A DNA stretch of 64,000 bases from Blautia hansenii (GCF_013304445.1 NZ_JAAITA010000001.1:124001-188000); one strand, 5' to 3'; counted from the stretch's first letter, positions 45,289-54,690 are shown. Notes: a model not told the origin generated them from the letters alone. Program-made: numbers and translations.

Positions 45289-47889
45289 ATGAAAAAAAGA
45301 ATATTTGACCTTACGGGAATTGTACTGATACTGGGAACCTGGGTATTGTGCTGGCTGTTTGTTATGCAGTATGGCGTTTTCGGCTCAAAGGTAGACTGGA
45401 TTAGCCAGCACAGCGTCATTCCTGATTACTTCCGGCAGAGGTTTTACGCAACCGGAGATTTGTTTCCGGATATTGCGTGGAACCTGGGAGGCGGGCAGAA
45501 TATTTACAATTTTTCCTATTACGGACTGTTCAGCCCGGTGATTCTGCTTTCCTATCTTCTGCCTTTTGTGGAAATGGACCATTATATTATGTTCACCAGC
45601 ATACTTTCTTTTTCAGCCTCCTCCTTTCTTTTCTACCAATGGCTGAAAAGAAATCTTTCCGACCGGGTTCTGTCAAGGGCAGCAGCCGTTTTATTTACCC
45701 TGGCGACACCACTTTTGTATCACTCTTATAATCAGCTGATGTTTGTGAATTATATGCCTTTTTTATGTCTGGCGCTGCTGGGGGTGGACGCCTATTGCCA
45801 AAAGCGGAAAAAAGGATTGTTGATTGCAGGGGTGTGCGGCATGATTCTGACGAGTTTTTACTTCAGTATCGGAGGCATGGCTGCCATTATGCTCTATGTA
45901 CTGACAAAATTTGAGCGCAGGGAGAACTGGAAGAAAACGGGAGTGAAAATGTTCCAAAGAGGAACGAGGACGGCTGGTGTTTTGTTTCTCTGCGTCTGTA
46001 TCTGCGGAATCCTGCTGGTTCCTACCGCTTTGGTGCTGTCCTCCAGAGGGCAGTCAGGAGGAGGCGGGATTTCGAGTTTATCCTGGACGCTTATGTCTCC
46101 TCTGCGGCTGCTTTACAGCCCTTATGGAGTGGGGATGTCTGCTCTTGGCATTGTAGCGCTTTTGGGGAATATTTTTCCGGGAAGCAGGAGACAGGACCGC
46201 CTGCTTTCTCTGGGCCTGGTGATCCTGTTCACAGTGCCGGTCTTTGGCTGGATTTTAAATGGCGGGCTGTATGTAAAAGACAAGGTCTTTATTCCTTTTC
46301 TGCCCCTGGTGGTTCTGGAAATTGCCAGGTATATACAGGAATTGAAACGTACCGCATGGATAAAGAATAAGCGGCGCATGGCGTTCCATATTCTGCCTTA
46401 TCTGGCCGCCGCAGCCTTTATCTGCATACAGCGTGATACTGCGGGATTCCGGCAATACTGGCTGCCGGCTCTGGCAGACTGTGCGCTTATGCTGCTCTTG
46501 TATCTGGTGTATCTGAAATTTAACCGCTATCCGCTTCCTGTGTTTGGAGCCTGCCTGATTCTGTTTTTTTCCGGATGGATGGTGAACAAAAACAGCGCCA
46601 ATATGATTCCGGCAGAAACTTACGAAAAGACGGTGCAAACAGATGTCACCAAAGCTATGAAGGAAATTTTGGAGGAAGACACGGGCTGGTACCGCATGGA
46701 AGAACAGGCAGGAGGGGCAGAGGAACTGGCGGATATTGACCGTATCCGGGATATCCGGCAGAATGTAACCTCCATGTATTCTTCCGCTTACAATGAGGAT
46801 TATATGGAATTTAGAAACAAAACCTTTGGGCTCAATCAGCATTTCCGAAACTCTATGATGCAGGCGGTCTCCGACAATCCTCTGTTTTTGCAGCTTATGG
46901 GAGTAAAATATGTCACCGGTCAAAAAGCGCCGGCCGGCTATCAGCTTCTCAAAGAGGGAAAAGACGGCAATCTGTATGTGAATGAATCGGTATCTCCTCT
47001 GGCCTATGTGACTTCGGACACCATGGGAGAAGAAGCGTACCGTACTTTGCATTTTCCGGAAAATCAGACAGCGCTTCTGCAGAAAGCCGTGGTGAAGAAC
47101 GCAGACAGTACGGCTAAACAGGGGGAAACCTTAGAGTCCATGTCAGCCTGTGGGTTTTCCATACCGGAACAAAACACAAAGAAAGGAAAGATTGAGAAAA
47201 CAGACTATGGCTGGGAAGTGGAGGCAAAGGAAGAACTGCAGCTGACGATACCCCTCGACAGCCTGGGAGAAAACCAGGATTTGCTGGCTCTTTCTTTCAG
47301 GCTTACAAACAAAAAGCCCAACCAGGATGTATACATACGTCTCCAGGGACAGACAAACCGTCTGACCGCAGAAAATCATGAATATGCAAATCATAACAGA
47401 GATTTTTCCTTTACGGTGCAGCCGGATATGGAGAAGCGGCAGGTTACGCTGATTCTGGGAAAAGGACATTATGAAATCAGCAATCTGAAGGCCTATGGGG
47501 GCAATTTGGAAAGCCTGCAGGCAAATTCCAAAAAGCTGTATCAAAATCCGCTGGAACAGGTTTCCATAGAAGATAACCAACTGACTGGGAAAGTGGAGAC
47601 ATCCAGGGCAGGATATCTGATTACCAGCCTTCCCTTTGACAAACATTTCCGGGTATATGTGGACGGGAAAGAAGTACAGACCGAAAAGGTAAATACTGCT
47701 TTTCTGGGTGCCCAGGTTCCCAAGGGAAACCATACCATTACCATTGCATACAGAGCGCCGGGAAAAACCGCAGGACTGCTTCTCACCGGCGGAGGAGGTT
47801 TTCTGCTGTTTCTGGATAAAGTAAAAATCAAGAGAAGAAGCAGGAAGAAGAAAAACGGTATGAGAAGAAATGTACAAAAAGCAGCATAA
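45289..47889 (+). CDS. Second YfhO-family GT-C membrane protein
   Basis: 866 residues. After helix 1 the external loop reads WISQHSVIPDYFRQRFYATG then FPDIAWNLGGGQNIYNFSYY, equivalent to the DEEIQY ... GGSLVALFGYY stretch of the YfhO at 28,414. About a dozen helices run to residue 440. The long extracytoplasmic part has a Gln/Lys-rich beta region and the YfhO-type ending SRAGYLITSLPFDKHFRVYV followed by DGKEV and IAYRAPGKTAG. Unlike the first copy, no GtrA or GtrB lies beside it. It has its own promoter and terminator, so it may share the lipid-linked donor made at 27,376. Acceptor unknown. Confidence 0.87.
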   Translation: MKKRIFDLTGIVLILGTWVLCWLFVMQYGVFGSKVDWISQHSVIPDYFRQRFYATGDLFPDIAWNLGGGQNIYNFSYYGLFSPVILLSYLLPFVEMDHYIMFTSILSFSASSFLFYQWLKRNLSDRVLSRAAAVLFTLATPLLYHSYNQLMFVNYMPFLCLALLGVDAYCQKRKKGLLIAGVCGMILTSFYFSIGGMAAIMLYVLTKFERRENWKKTGVKMFQRGTRTAGVLFLCVCICGILLVPTALVLSSRGQSGGGGISSLSWTLMSPLRLLYSPYGVGMSALGIVALLGNIFPGSRRQDRLLSLGLVILFTVPVFGWILNGGLYVKDKVFIPFLPLVVLEIARYIQELKRTAWIKNKRRMAFHILPYLAAAAFICIQRDTAGFRQYWLPALADCALMLLLYLVYLKFNRYPLPVFGACLILFFSGWMVNKNSANMIPAETYEKTVQTDVTKAMKEILEEDTGWYRMEEQAGGAEELADIDRIRDIRQNVTSMYSSAYNEDYMEFRNKTFGLNQHFRNSMMQAVSDNPLFLQLMGVKYVTGQKAPAGYQLLKEGKDGNLYVNESVSPLAYVTSDTMGEEAYRTLHFPENQTALLQKAVVKNADSTAKQGETLESMSACGFSIPEQNTKKGKIEKTDYGWEVEAKEELQLTIPLDSLGENQDLLALSFRLTNKKPNQDVYIRLQGQTNRLTAENHEYANHNRDFSFTVQPDMEKRQVTLILGKGHYEISNLKAYGGNLESLQANSKKLYQNPLEQVSIEDNQLTGKVETSRAGYLITSLPFDKHFRVYVDGKEVQTEKVNTAFLGAQVPKGNHTITIAYRAPGKTAGLLLTGGGGFLLFLDKVKIKRRSRKKKNGMRRNVQKAA

Positions 47890-47894
47890 AAAGG

Positions 47895-47933
47895 AAAAAG
47901 CAGTCGTCTCCAAAGCGGAGATAGCTGCTTTTT
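47895..47933. terminator. Bidirectional intrinsic terminator
   Basis: AAAAAGCAG and TCTCC on the left (47,895-47,911) pair with GGAGA and CTGCTTTTT on the right, with a small internal bulge of about three bases each side. A and T tracts flank both ends. It serves the YfhO gene and the convergent LysR gene, whose stop lies at its edge. Confidence 0.85.
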
Positions 47934-48834
47934 AAGCGTGTTGTTTATCTGAGTTATCCGTATAATGTTCTGCCACATAGTCATGAAAGTTTTTTACGGC
48001 AGGGGTTAAATGATGGCTTTTTAAGGTGGCCATGTAGAAATTGCGTTCCCAGTATGGATGGGAAATCTGCAGGATTTTCACTTCCATACGGAGCAGTTCT
48101 GTCATGTAGGGAACAATGGCAACCCCAAAACCTTTTGATACAAGCCCGGCAATGACAATGTCTTCTTCGATTTCATAGGCAATCTGCGGCTTTACCTGCA
48201 CTTTTTGAAACAAATCATCCACAATGCTTCGCAGACCGGAGGCGCGGGAAAAATAAACCTGGGAATAAGGCGCCAGTTCTTCCAGGCTTATGGCACAGCG
48301 CTTGGAAAGAGGGTGGTTCCTTGGCACAATCACGACAAGGTCCTGACGGGCAACCGGAATAAATTCAATGTCAGAAGCATTTTCACATTTGGTACAAAAT
48401 ACAATATCATAGGTTTCATCTTTCAGACCTTCTATAAGAGAAGGCGTAACCCCTGTGTTAAATTTGAAACAAACATTCTTTCCCTGCTGGTGTTCTAAAA
48501 ATTTCCTGGTTATTTCAGGCACAAATTCCACACCCAGGGTTCTTAGAAAGCCCAATTCGATTTTTCCTTCCCCCATTGCGAGATGATGCATGTTCAGAAT
48601 ACCTTCATCCAGAGCCAACAGCGATTTTTCCACATATTTTAAAAACTCAGTTCCTTCGGGAGTAAGAACGGAGCGGCGTCCCTGCTTTTCAAATAAAGTG
48701 ACGCCCAGTTCCTTTTCCAGAAGGGAAATGGCGTGACTGAGGCTTGGCTGGGCAATACAAAGCTGTTCTGCGGTTTTCCGGAAATGTCCGGTCTGAGCCA
48801 AGAGCGCAAAATAGCGAAGCTGATATAAATTCAT
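47932..48834 (-). CDS. LysR-family regulator of the shikimate-type cluster
   Basis: 300 residues. HTH: MNLYQLRYFALLAQTGHFRK then LCIAQPSLSHAISLLEK and LGVTLFEKQGRRSVLTPEG (1-65). The effector domain begins near 92 (IELGFLRTLGVEFVPEI), the layout of the CynR/GltC group. It is divergent from the shikimate dehydrogenase gene across a 173-base gap containing that operon's promoter, so it very likely activates the operon with a pathway intermediate as ligand. From memory, a comparable LysR protein (QuiR) controls similar genes in Listeria. GGAGGA ribosome site. Confidence 0.88.
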   Translation of the reverse strand: MNLYQLRYFALLAQTGHFRKTAEQLCIAQPSLSHAISLLEKELGVTLFEKQGRRSVLTPEGTEFLKYVEKSLLALDEGILNMHHLAMGEGKIELGFLRTLGVEFVPEITRKFLEHQQGKNVCFKFNTGVTPSLIEGLKDETYDIVFCTKCENASDIEFIPVARQDLVVIVPRNHPLSKRCAISLEELAPYSQVYFSRASGLRSIVDDLFQKVQVKPQIAYEIEEDIVIAGLVSKGFGVAIVPYMTELLRMEVKILQISHPYWERNFYMATLKSHHLTPAVKNFHDYVAEHYTDNSDKQHA

Positions 48835-48941
48835 AGATGTATTCCTCCATAAGACGTATAAATAAGACCAGTGGCTTTCTCTGGCTCAGAGTATATCACA
48901 ATTGATAGAAAAAGACTATTGATTTGATTAAAATAATGCAT

Positions 48942-48970
48942 TTGATAATTTTTTCACATTCCTGTAGAAT
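48942..48970 (+). promoter_or_regulatory. Promoter of the shikimate-type operon
   Basis: TTGATA (48,942-48,947) and TAGAAT (48,965-48,970) are 17 bases apart. Just upstream are ATTGAT repeats (48,901-48,906 and 48,918-48,923) and an AATGCATT palindrome around 48,935-48,942 that could serve as LysR contacts. Confidence 0.65.
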
Positions 48971-49007
48971 AACAGCATACAAAATATAAAAAACACGAGG
49001 AAAAGAA

Positions 49008-49877
49008 ATGAAGATTACAGGTACAACAAAATTATATGGTTTATTCGGAACGCCTGTGGAACATTCCATGTCCCCGGCTATGTATAATTACTGTTTTGAA
49101 AAATGGAATCTTGACTGCCGATATCTGGCATTTGATGTGCCAAGGGAGAGAACAGAGGATGCAGTAAAGGCTTTTCGTACCCTTGGAATGAAGGGAGCGA
49201 ATGTCACCATGCCATGCAAGCAGGCTGTGATTCCTTATCTGGACTGGGTTTCTCCGGCAGTGACGCTGTCCGGCGCCTGCAATACCATTGTAAATGACAA
49301 TGGAACCCTGAAAGGCTATATCACAGATGGAGAGGGCTATGTGATGAATCTGCAGACCCATGGCATGGACATACAGGGAAAAAAGATTACACTTCTTGGG
49401 GCGGGCGGCGCAGCAACGGCCATACAGGTTCAGGCCTTGTTAGATGGCGCGTCAGCTATCTGGGTGTTTAATAAAAAGGATGCGTTCTGGGACTTTGCCC
49501 AGAAGAAAATCCGGGAACTGCAGGAGGCCTTTCCCAATCAGGAAATCCGGCTTTATGACCTGGAGGATTCCCGGCTTCTGAAAGCCAAAATACAGGATAG
49601 CGACGTGCTGACAAATGCCACAAGAGTAGGAATGGCGCCATTGGAAAACAGCAGTCTCATACAGGATATGTCCCTGTTTCGGGAAAGCCTTCTGGTGACA
49701 GACTGCGTATATAATCCGAGAAAGACCAGACTGCTGAAAGATGCAGAGAAAAACGGCAGCCGGACGGCAGATGGACTGGGCATGCTGCTCTACCAGGGAG
49801 CGGCAGCAGTGAAACTATACACCGGGCAGGATATGCCGGTTGATGAAATAAGAGAAGAATTTTTTAAATCCAGATAA
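49008..49877 (+). CDS. aroE: Shikimate/quinate dehydrogenase family protein (first copy)
   Basis: NAD(P)-dependent oxidoreductase acting on shikimate, quinate or a close analogue. 289 residues. Substrate-site motifs: GTPVEHSMSPAMYN (Ser-x-Ser), NVTMPCK (catalytic Lys), GACNTI (Asn) and ITDGEGY (catalytic Asp). The last lacks the usual Asn of NTDG, unlike the paralogue at 54,705, and may alter specificity. The cofactor loop is LLGAGGAATAI near 130-140. GMLLYQG near the C-terminus carries the substrate Gln. It is the first gene of an operon with a transporter and other ring-acid enzymes, so a catabolic or salvage role is likelier than the central biosynthetic one. Confidence 0.88.
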   Translation: MKITGTTKLYGLFGTPVEHSMSPAMYNYCFEKWNLDCRYLAFDVPRERTEDAVKAFRTLGMKGANVTMPCKQAVIPYLDWVSPAVTLSGACNTIVNDNGTLKGYITDGEGYVMNLQTHGMDIQGKKITLLGAGGAATAIQVQALLDGASAIWVFNKKDAFWDFAQKKIRELQEAFPNQEIRLYDLEDSRLLKAKIQDSDVLTNATRVGMAPLENSSLIQDMSLFRESLLVTDCVYNPRKTRLLKDAEKNGSRTADGLGMLLYQGAAAVKLYTGQDMPVDEIREEFFKSR

Positions 49878-49890
49878 TGAGGAGGACGAT

Positions 49891-51084
49891 ATGAACAAAA
49901 GAAAATACTACCCCGCAGCAGTTGCGCTTTACATCACTTATTTTATACTGGGAATTTCCGCAACCATTGTAGGGCAATATAAACAGGAATTTGCCGCTGC
50001 GTGGGGCGCAGAAAGACTGGTGGACGGCACCTTTGAAATCAGCCGCGTCATGGCGGTGATTGCGGCAATCGGCTTGGGAAGGCTGGTAGCTTTTCCAGTT
50101 GCAGGGCCTTTTTCTGACAGCTTTGGAAGAAAGAAAAGCGCACTGGTGGGAATGGCGTTTTTCATTATGTTTTTTGTAGGACTTCCTTTTACAACGAACA
50201 CGGCAGCCGCATATATTCTGCTTATGTGCAGCGGAATCGGAAATTCTTTTCTGGATACCAGCGTTACGCCGTCCTGCATGGAAATTTTCAGTGAAAACGG
50301 TGCAGTCGCCAATCTTTTCACAAAGTTTTCCACATCCGTTGGTCAGTTTGTGCTTCCGATTGTCATTATTTTCTTCAGCAACGCAGGCATTACATACCAT
50401 ACCTTATTTTTTACAGTAGCTGTTTTAGTAATCGCAGATACCATTGCCATTTTGCTTTTGCCCCTTCCCGACACCAAGGGAAAAGCGGCCAAAGCTGCCA
50501 AAAAGAAAATTAAAATTTCTCCGGCGCTGCTTCTGCTCATTGGCATTGGTTTTACTTCCTCTGCAACCTTTATGATTTTCATGAATTGCAACCAGGAGCT
50601 GGGGAAACTATATGGCCTGGCCAAGCCTCAGATGATACAATCTTTTTACTCAATAGGAATTATAACCGCTATCCTTACGACTTCGGTACTGGTAAAGAAA
50701 GGCATAAAGCCTATCCGAATCCTGGTGGCTTATCCGACCACCGCATTTCTGGTTTTGTGTATGATGTACTTTATCAGAATTCCACAGATTTGTCTGGTTG
50801 GAGGTTTTCTCATGGGATTTTTCGCTGCGGGCGGTGTGCTTCAGCTTACAACCTCCACGGCAAACGAGCTGTATCCTGAACACAAGGGAACCATTACGGC
50901 CATGGTGATGTTTGCGTCTTCCGTGTCCAATTATGTGGTGATCAATGTGGCAGGCTTTCTGACAAAAACAGGAGGCGCAGAGGGACCAAGATATATTCTG
51001 CTGTTTAATATGGCAGTGACCTTCCTGGGAATCCTGCTGGCGGTTATCTTGAATGTAAAATACGGAAATGAAATAGAAAAGTAA
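49891..51084 (+). CDS. MFS transporter, likely for a shikimate/quinate-type acid
   Basis: 397 residues and twelve helices. The first cytoplasmic loop shows the MFS motif as GPFSDSFGRKKS (about residues 70-81). A central basic loop (KGKAAKAAKKKIKISP, about 192-207) joins the halves. It lies 13 bases after the first dehydrogenase and 13 before the kinase fusion, with a GAGGA ribosome site. Substrate assignment is from context only. The sequence itself says proton-coupled MFS. Confidence 0.85.
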   Translation: MNKRKYYPAAVALYITYFILGISATIVGQYKQEFAAAWGAERLVDGTFEISRVMAVIAAIGLGRLVAFPVAGPFSDSFGRKKSALVGMAFFIMFFVGLPFTTNTAAAYILLMCSGIGNSFLDTSVTPSCMEIFSENGAVANLFTKFSTSVGQFVLPIVIIFFSNAGITYHTLFFTVAVLVIADTIAILLLPLPDTKGKAAKAAKKKIKISPALLLLIGIGFTSSATFMIFMNCNQELGKLYGLAKPQMIQSFYSIGIITAILTTSVLVKKGIKPIRILVAYPTTAFLVLCMMYFIRIPQICLVGGFLMGFFAAGGVLQLTTSTANELYPEHKGTITAMVMFASSVSNYVVINVAGFLTKTGGAEGPRYILLFNMAVTFLGILLAVILNVKYGNEIEK

Positions 51085-51097
51085 CAGGAGAGAGCAG

Positions 51098-51901
51098 ATG
51101 GAAAGAGAATTAACGGGATTGAGAGAAATCATTGGTGACTGTGACAAAGAAATTGTACAGGCTCTGAAAACCCGAATGGAGTGCATTGAGGGAATTATTC
51201 AATACAAAAGAAACCATGGACTTCCGGTACTGCAGCCGGAACAGGAGAAAAAGCAGCTGGATCGGATTTGCAAAGAGGTGGAAGGCACACCTTTTGGCGA
51301 AGAAATCATCCATATTTTTGAAAGAATTATGGAAAACAGCCGGAAGATACAGGCCAAGGCGCTGTTTGACAGAAATATCCTGCTGATAGGATTTATGGGA
51401 GCAGGAAAATCTACCGTATCCGCCTGTCTGGGCAAAATGCTGGCTATGGAAACCATAGAGATGGACCGCTTTATTGAAGAGAAAGAAGGCATGAAAATCA
51501 GTCAGATTTTTGACGTTCATGGGGAAGAATATTTCAGAAACTGTGAAAGCAATACCCTGATTGAGCTGCGAAGCAAGAATCATGCCGTGATTTCCTGTGG
51601 GGGAGGGGTTCCTCTTCGCCCTCATAATGTGGAACTGATGAAAAAGAACGGCTATGTTATCTGGCTGACTGCAAAGCCGGAGGCTATTTTAGAAAGGGTG
51701 AAGGACAGTACGGAACGACCGCTTTTAAATGGGCATATGAATGTTTCGTATATCAGCAGTCTGATGGAAAGCAGAAGAGAAAAATACAGCGCGGCGGCTG
51801 ATTTGATTATTGATACCACTGGAAAAGAAATTGTTGAAATCTGTGAAGAACTGCTGCAGAAACTCTCTGCAATGCAGAAAAATAAAAAGGAGGACGAATA
51901 A
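51098..51901 (+). CDS. Chorismate mutase-shikimate kinase fusion
   Basis: 267 residues. Residues 1-88 form an AroQ-type chorismate mutase helix bundle (LREIIGDCDKEIVQALKTRM, then IIQYKRNHGLPVLQPEQEKK with the family Arg, Lys and Glu). Residues about 92-260 are a shikimate kinase: P-loop GFMGAGKST at 98-106, EMDRFIEEKEG (shikimate Asp), EEYFRNCE (Arg), SCGGGVPLR and the lid ERPLLNG. Both activities are anabolic, yet the gene sits among uptake and redox genes. It could divert imported shikimate into chorismate. Fused enzymes of this order are known in clostridia, as I recall. The next ribosome site AAGGAGG lies inside its 3' end. Confidence 0.9.
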   Translation: MERELTGLREIIGDCDKEIVQALKTRMECIEGIIQYKRNHGLPVLQPEQEKKQLDRICKEVEGTPFGEEIIHIFERIMENSRKIQAKALFDRNILLIGFMGAGKSTVSACLGKMLAMETIEMDRFIEEKEGMKISQIFDVHGEEYFRNCESNTLIELRSKNHAVISCGGGVPLRPHNVELMKKNGYVIWLTAKPEAILERVKDSTERPLLNGHMNVSYISSLMESRREKYSAAADLIIDTTGKEIVEICEELLQKLSAMQKNKKEDE

Positions 51902-51902
51902 T

Positions 51903-52748
51903 ATGTCAGCAAAACATCCAATTACGGTAAGTTCATGGACGCTGGGAGACAAATGTACATTTGAAGAAAGGGTAAAAGCAGCGAAAGAAGCAGGATTCGA
52001 AGGAATCGGGCTGCGTGCGGAAACCTATGTGGACGCTTTAAATGAAGGTCTGTTTGACCAGGATATTTTAGACATTCTGAACAAGTATGATATGCAGGTG
52101 ACCGAAGTAGAGTACATCGTGCAGTGGGCAGAGGACAACAGAAGTTATGAACAGAAATACAAAGAGCAGATGTGCTTTCATATGTGCCAACTCTTTGGTG
52201 TTGCCCATATTAACTGCGGTCTGATGGAAAGATATTCTGTGGAACACACAGCACAAAAGCTGAAAGAACTGTGCGGCAGAGCCGGAAACATCATAATCGG
52301 AGTAGAACCAATGCCATACAGCGGAATTCCGGATGTGAAAAGAGCCTGGGAAATTGTAAAGGCCAGCGGATGTGAAAATGCAAAAATCATTCTGGACTCC
52401 TGGCACTGGATTCGGGCAAATCAGCCGGTGGATATGGCTGTTCTGGAAGGGATTCCGGCAGACAAGATTGTCTCTGTCCAGATTAACGATGTGTATGAAA
52501 GAGCATATGCAGAAGTTGTTTTAAGAGATGAATCCATGCACGACAGACTGGCTCCCGGAACCGGACATGGAAATACAGCCGCTTTTTGTAAAATGCTGAA
52601 AGAAAAAGGGGTGGAGCCTCTGGCTTTCGGTGTAGAGGTTATCAGCGACAGAATCCTTGCGGCAGGTGTGGCTGAGGCAGCGAAATTTAATTTTGACAAT
52701 ACGAAAAAAGTACTGGAAAATTCTTGGCCGGAAATTCTGGAAAAATAA
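51903..52748 (+). CDS. TIM-barrel sugar-phosphate isomerase/epimerase family, possible 3-dehydroshikimate dehydratase
   Basis: 281 residues from ATG 51,903, chosen because AAGGAGG at 51,887-51,893 fits it. The AP-endonuclease-2 barrel has metal-ligand candidates in order: Glu in IIGVEPMPYSG, Asp and His in IILDSWHWIRA, and Glu in FGVEVISD. The opening ITVSSWTLGDKCTFEERVKA followed by GIGLR is typical. Proteins of this fold include 3-dehydroshikimate dehydratases that yield protocatechuate, and the neighbours (two shikimate dehydrogenases) favour that. An isomerase of another ring acid is equally possible. It starts one base after the kinase fusion stop. Confidence 0.75.
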   Translation: MSAKHPITVSSWTLGDKCTFEERVKAAKEAGFEGIGLRAETYVDALNEGLFDQDILDILNKYDMQVTEVEYIVQWAEDNRSYEQKYKEQMCFHMCQLFGVAHINCGLMERYSVEHTAQKLKELCGRAGNIIIGVEPMPYSGIPDVKRAWEIVKASGCENAKIILDSWHWIRANQPVDMAVLEGIPADKIVSVQINDVYERAYAEVVLRDESMHDRLAPGTGHGNTAAFCKMLKEKGVEPLAFGVEVISDRILAAGVAEAAKFNFDNTKKVLENSWPEILEK

Positions 52749-52770
52749 GAAGACTGGAGGAGAATAAGAG

Positions 52771-54690
52771 ATGAAATTTGAAGCAATGTTTCAGCCAATC
52801 AAAATCGGAAACGTAACAATTCCCAACCGTTTTGTTATGTGTCCCATGGGAAATAACTTTGCAAATACAGATGGAAAAATGAGCGAACGTTCCATCGCAT
52901 ATTATGAAGCAAGAGCGAAAGGCGGCTTCGGACTGATTACCTTTGAAGCTACGGTGGTTTACGAACAGGCAAAAGGCGGCCCCAGAAAGCCTTGTCTGTT
53001 CTCAGACGATACGGTGGGCAGCTTTAAGGCGGCCATTGCCGCCTGTCATCAGGCAGGAGCAAAGGTATCCATTCAGCTGCAGCACGCAGGACCGGAGGGA
53101 AATTCAAAAGTAACCGGATATCCGTTGAAATCAGCAAGTGCGATTCCGGCTTCCGTAAAGACAGAGATACCGGAAGAGATTTCCACAGAAGAGCTTTACC
53201 GGTTGATTGAGGCTTACGGCGACGCGGCCCTGAGAGCAAAGAAAGCAGGAGCAGATGCCGTGGAAGTGCATTGCGCCCATGGGTATCTTGTAAGTTCTTT
53301 TATTTCCGAAAGAACGAATAAACGGCAGGATGAATTTGGCGGATGTTTTGAAAACCGTATGCGTCTGGCCAGGTTAATTATTGAAAATATCCGAAAAAAA
53401 GCGGGAAAAACGCTGGCAGTTATCTGCAGAATCAATGCCTCTGATGATGTTTTGGGAGGACAGACTCCTCAGGACGCGGCAGCCGTGGCTTCTTATCTGG
53501 AGAAAGAATGTGGTGTGGACGCCCTGCATGTATCCAGAGCCGTACATCTTCACGATGAATATATGTGGGCGCCAAGCGCTCTTCACGAAGGCTTCAGCGC
53601 AAACTGCGTGACGGAAATCAAACAGGCAGTCCATATTCCGGTGATTACGGTAGGACGTTATACAGAGCCTCAGTATGCAGAACTGATGGTGGAGGAAGGA
53701 AGAGCGGATTTGGTTGCTTTTGGACGCCAGAGCATTGCAGACCCTAATCTTCCCCAAAAGGCAAAAGACGGAAAACTGGATTTGCTTCTGCCTTGTATCG
53801 GATGCCTGCAGGGCTGTGTGCCTCATATGTTTAAAGGAGAGGCTATTACCTGTCTGGTGAACCCTCTTGTGGGAAGAGAAATGGAACTGTTTCCCGCAGA
53901 GCAGAAAAAAGACGTGGCGGTTATCGGCGGAGGTCCGGGAGGACTGTATGCTGCCTATATCTGTGCACTTCGGGGACATAATGTTACCTTATACGAAGAA
54001 AAAGAGAAGCTGGGCGGAAATATGCGTCTGGCGGCTTATCCTCCGGGAAAAGGATGTATCAATGGCATGATTTGCGGGTACATCAATAACTGTAAAGCCC
54101 AGGGTGTAAAAATCGAAACCAATACACCGGCAACACCGGAACTGATTCGCGAGAAAAATCCGGATGCAGTGATTGTGGCAACCGGCTCCAATCCTCTGGT
54201 GCTTCCGATTCCGGGAATCGAAAAGGCAGTCCATGCAGCGGATGTGCTGGAAGGGAAAGTAAAACCTGGAAAACGTGTGCTGGTAGTCGGCGGCGGCATG
54301 GTCGGCTGCGAAGTGGCAGATTTTCTCGGGGAACTGGGACATCAGGTATCCATTATCGAGCTGCGGAGTGAACTGGGAGCAGATGTGATTCCTGAGCATA
54401 AAAAATTCCTTATGAAAGAACTGAAAGAATACCAGGTAGAGGGAATTACAGGGGCAAAAGTGACAGGCTTTTATGAAGACGGTGTTTCCTATGTTCTGGA
54501 AGACGGAACGGAAGGCCGTGTCGAGAACATGGATAGTGTGGTGCTTGCCATGGGATACCGCAATCATGAAGTACTGAGTGAAGCGATAAAAGATATTGTC
54601 AAAGAAGTCGTTGTGATAGGCGACGCAGTCCGTGCGCGCAGGGCTCTGGATGCCACCGATGAAGCCCTCAAAGCGGCGATGTCAATTTAG
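52771..54690 (+). CDS. Old-yellow-enzyme-type flavin/iron-sulfur oxidoreductase (2,4-dienoyl-CoA reductase/enoate reductase family)
   Basis: 639 residues, the length of the three-domain form. N-terminal FMN TIM barrel (about 1-335): IPNRFVMCPMGNNFANTDG, GAKVSIQLQHAG, and the catalytic AVEVHCAHGYL then FISERTNKRQDEFGG. The [4Fe-4S] cluster is held by Cys342, 345, 349 and 361 (PCIGCLQGC ... TCLVNP). FAD domain from about 384 (AVIGGGPGGLYAA) and NAD domain near 504 (LVVGGGMVGCEVA). Such enzymes reduce conjugated C=C bonds. 3-Dehydroshikimate is an enone, so ring reduction is chemically sensible here. A bile-acid or other enoate role cannot be excluded from sequence. Confidence 0.88.
   Translation: MKFEAMFQPIKIGNVTIPNRFVMCPMGNNFANTDGKMSERSIAYYEARAKGGFGLITFEATVVYEQAKGGPRKPCLFSDDTVGSFKAAIAACHQAGAKVSIQLQHAGPEGNSKVTGYPLKSASAIPASVKTEIPEEISTEELYRLIEAYGDAALRAKKAGADAVEVHCAHGYLVSSFISERTNKRQDEFGGCFENRMRLARLIIENIRKKAGKTLAVICRINASDDVLGGQTPQDAAAVASYLEKECGVDALHVSRAVHLHDEYMWAPSALHEGFSANCVTEIKQAVHIPVITVGRYTEPQYAELMVEEGRADLVAFGRQSIADPNLPQKAKDGKLDLLLPCIGCLQGCVPHMFKGEAITCLVNPLVGREMELFPAEQKKDVAVIGGGPGGLYAAYICALRGHNVTLYEEKEKLGGNMRLAAYPPGKGCINGMICGYINNCKAQGVKIETNTPATPELIREKNPDAVIVATGSNPLVLPIPGIEKAVHAADVLEGKVKPGKRVLVVGGGMVGCEVADFLGELGHQVSIIELRSELGADVIPEHKKFLMKELKEYQVEGITGAKVTGFYEDGVSYVLEDGTEGRVENMDSVVLAMGYRNHEVLSEAIKDIVKEVVVIGDAVRARRALDATDEALKAAMSI

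Noticed and set aside
49864-50400. Minus-strand open frame opposite the MFS gene
   Set aside because: Shadow of helix-coding DNA; composition rich in Cys, His, Arg and Asn with no family pattern.
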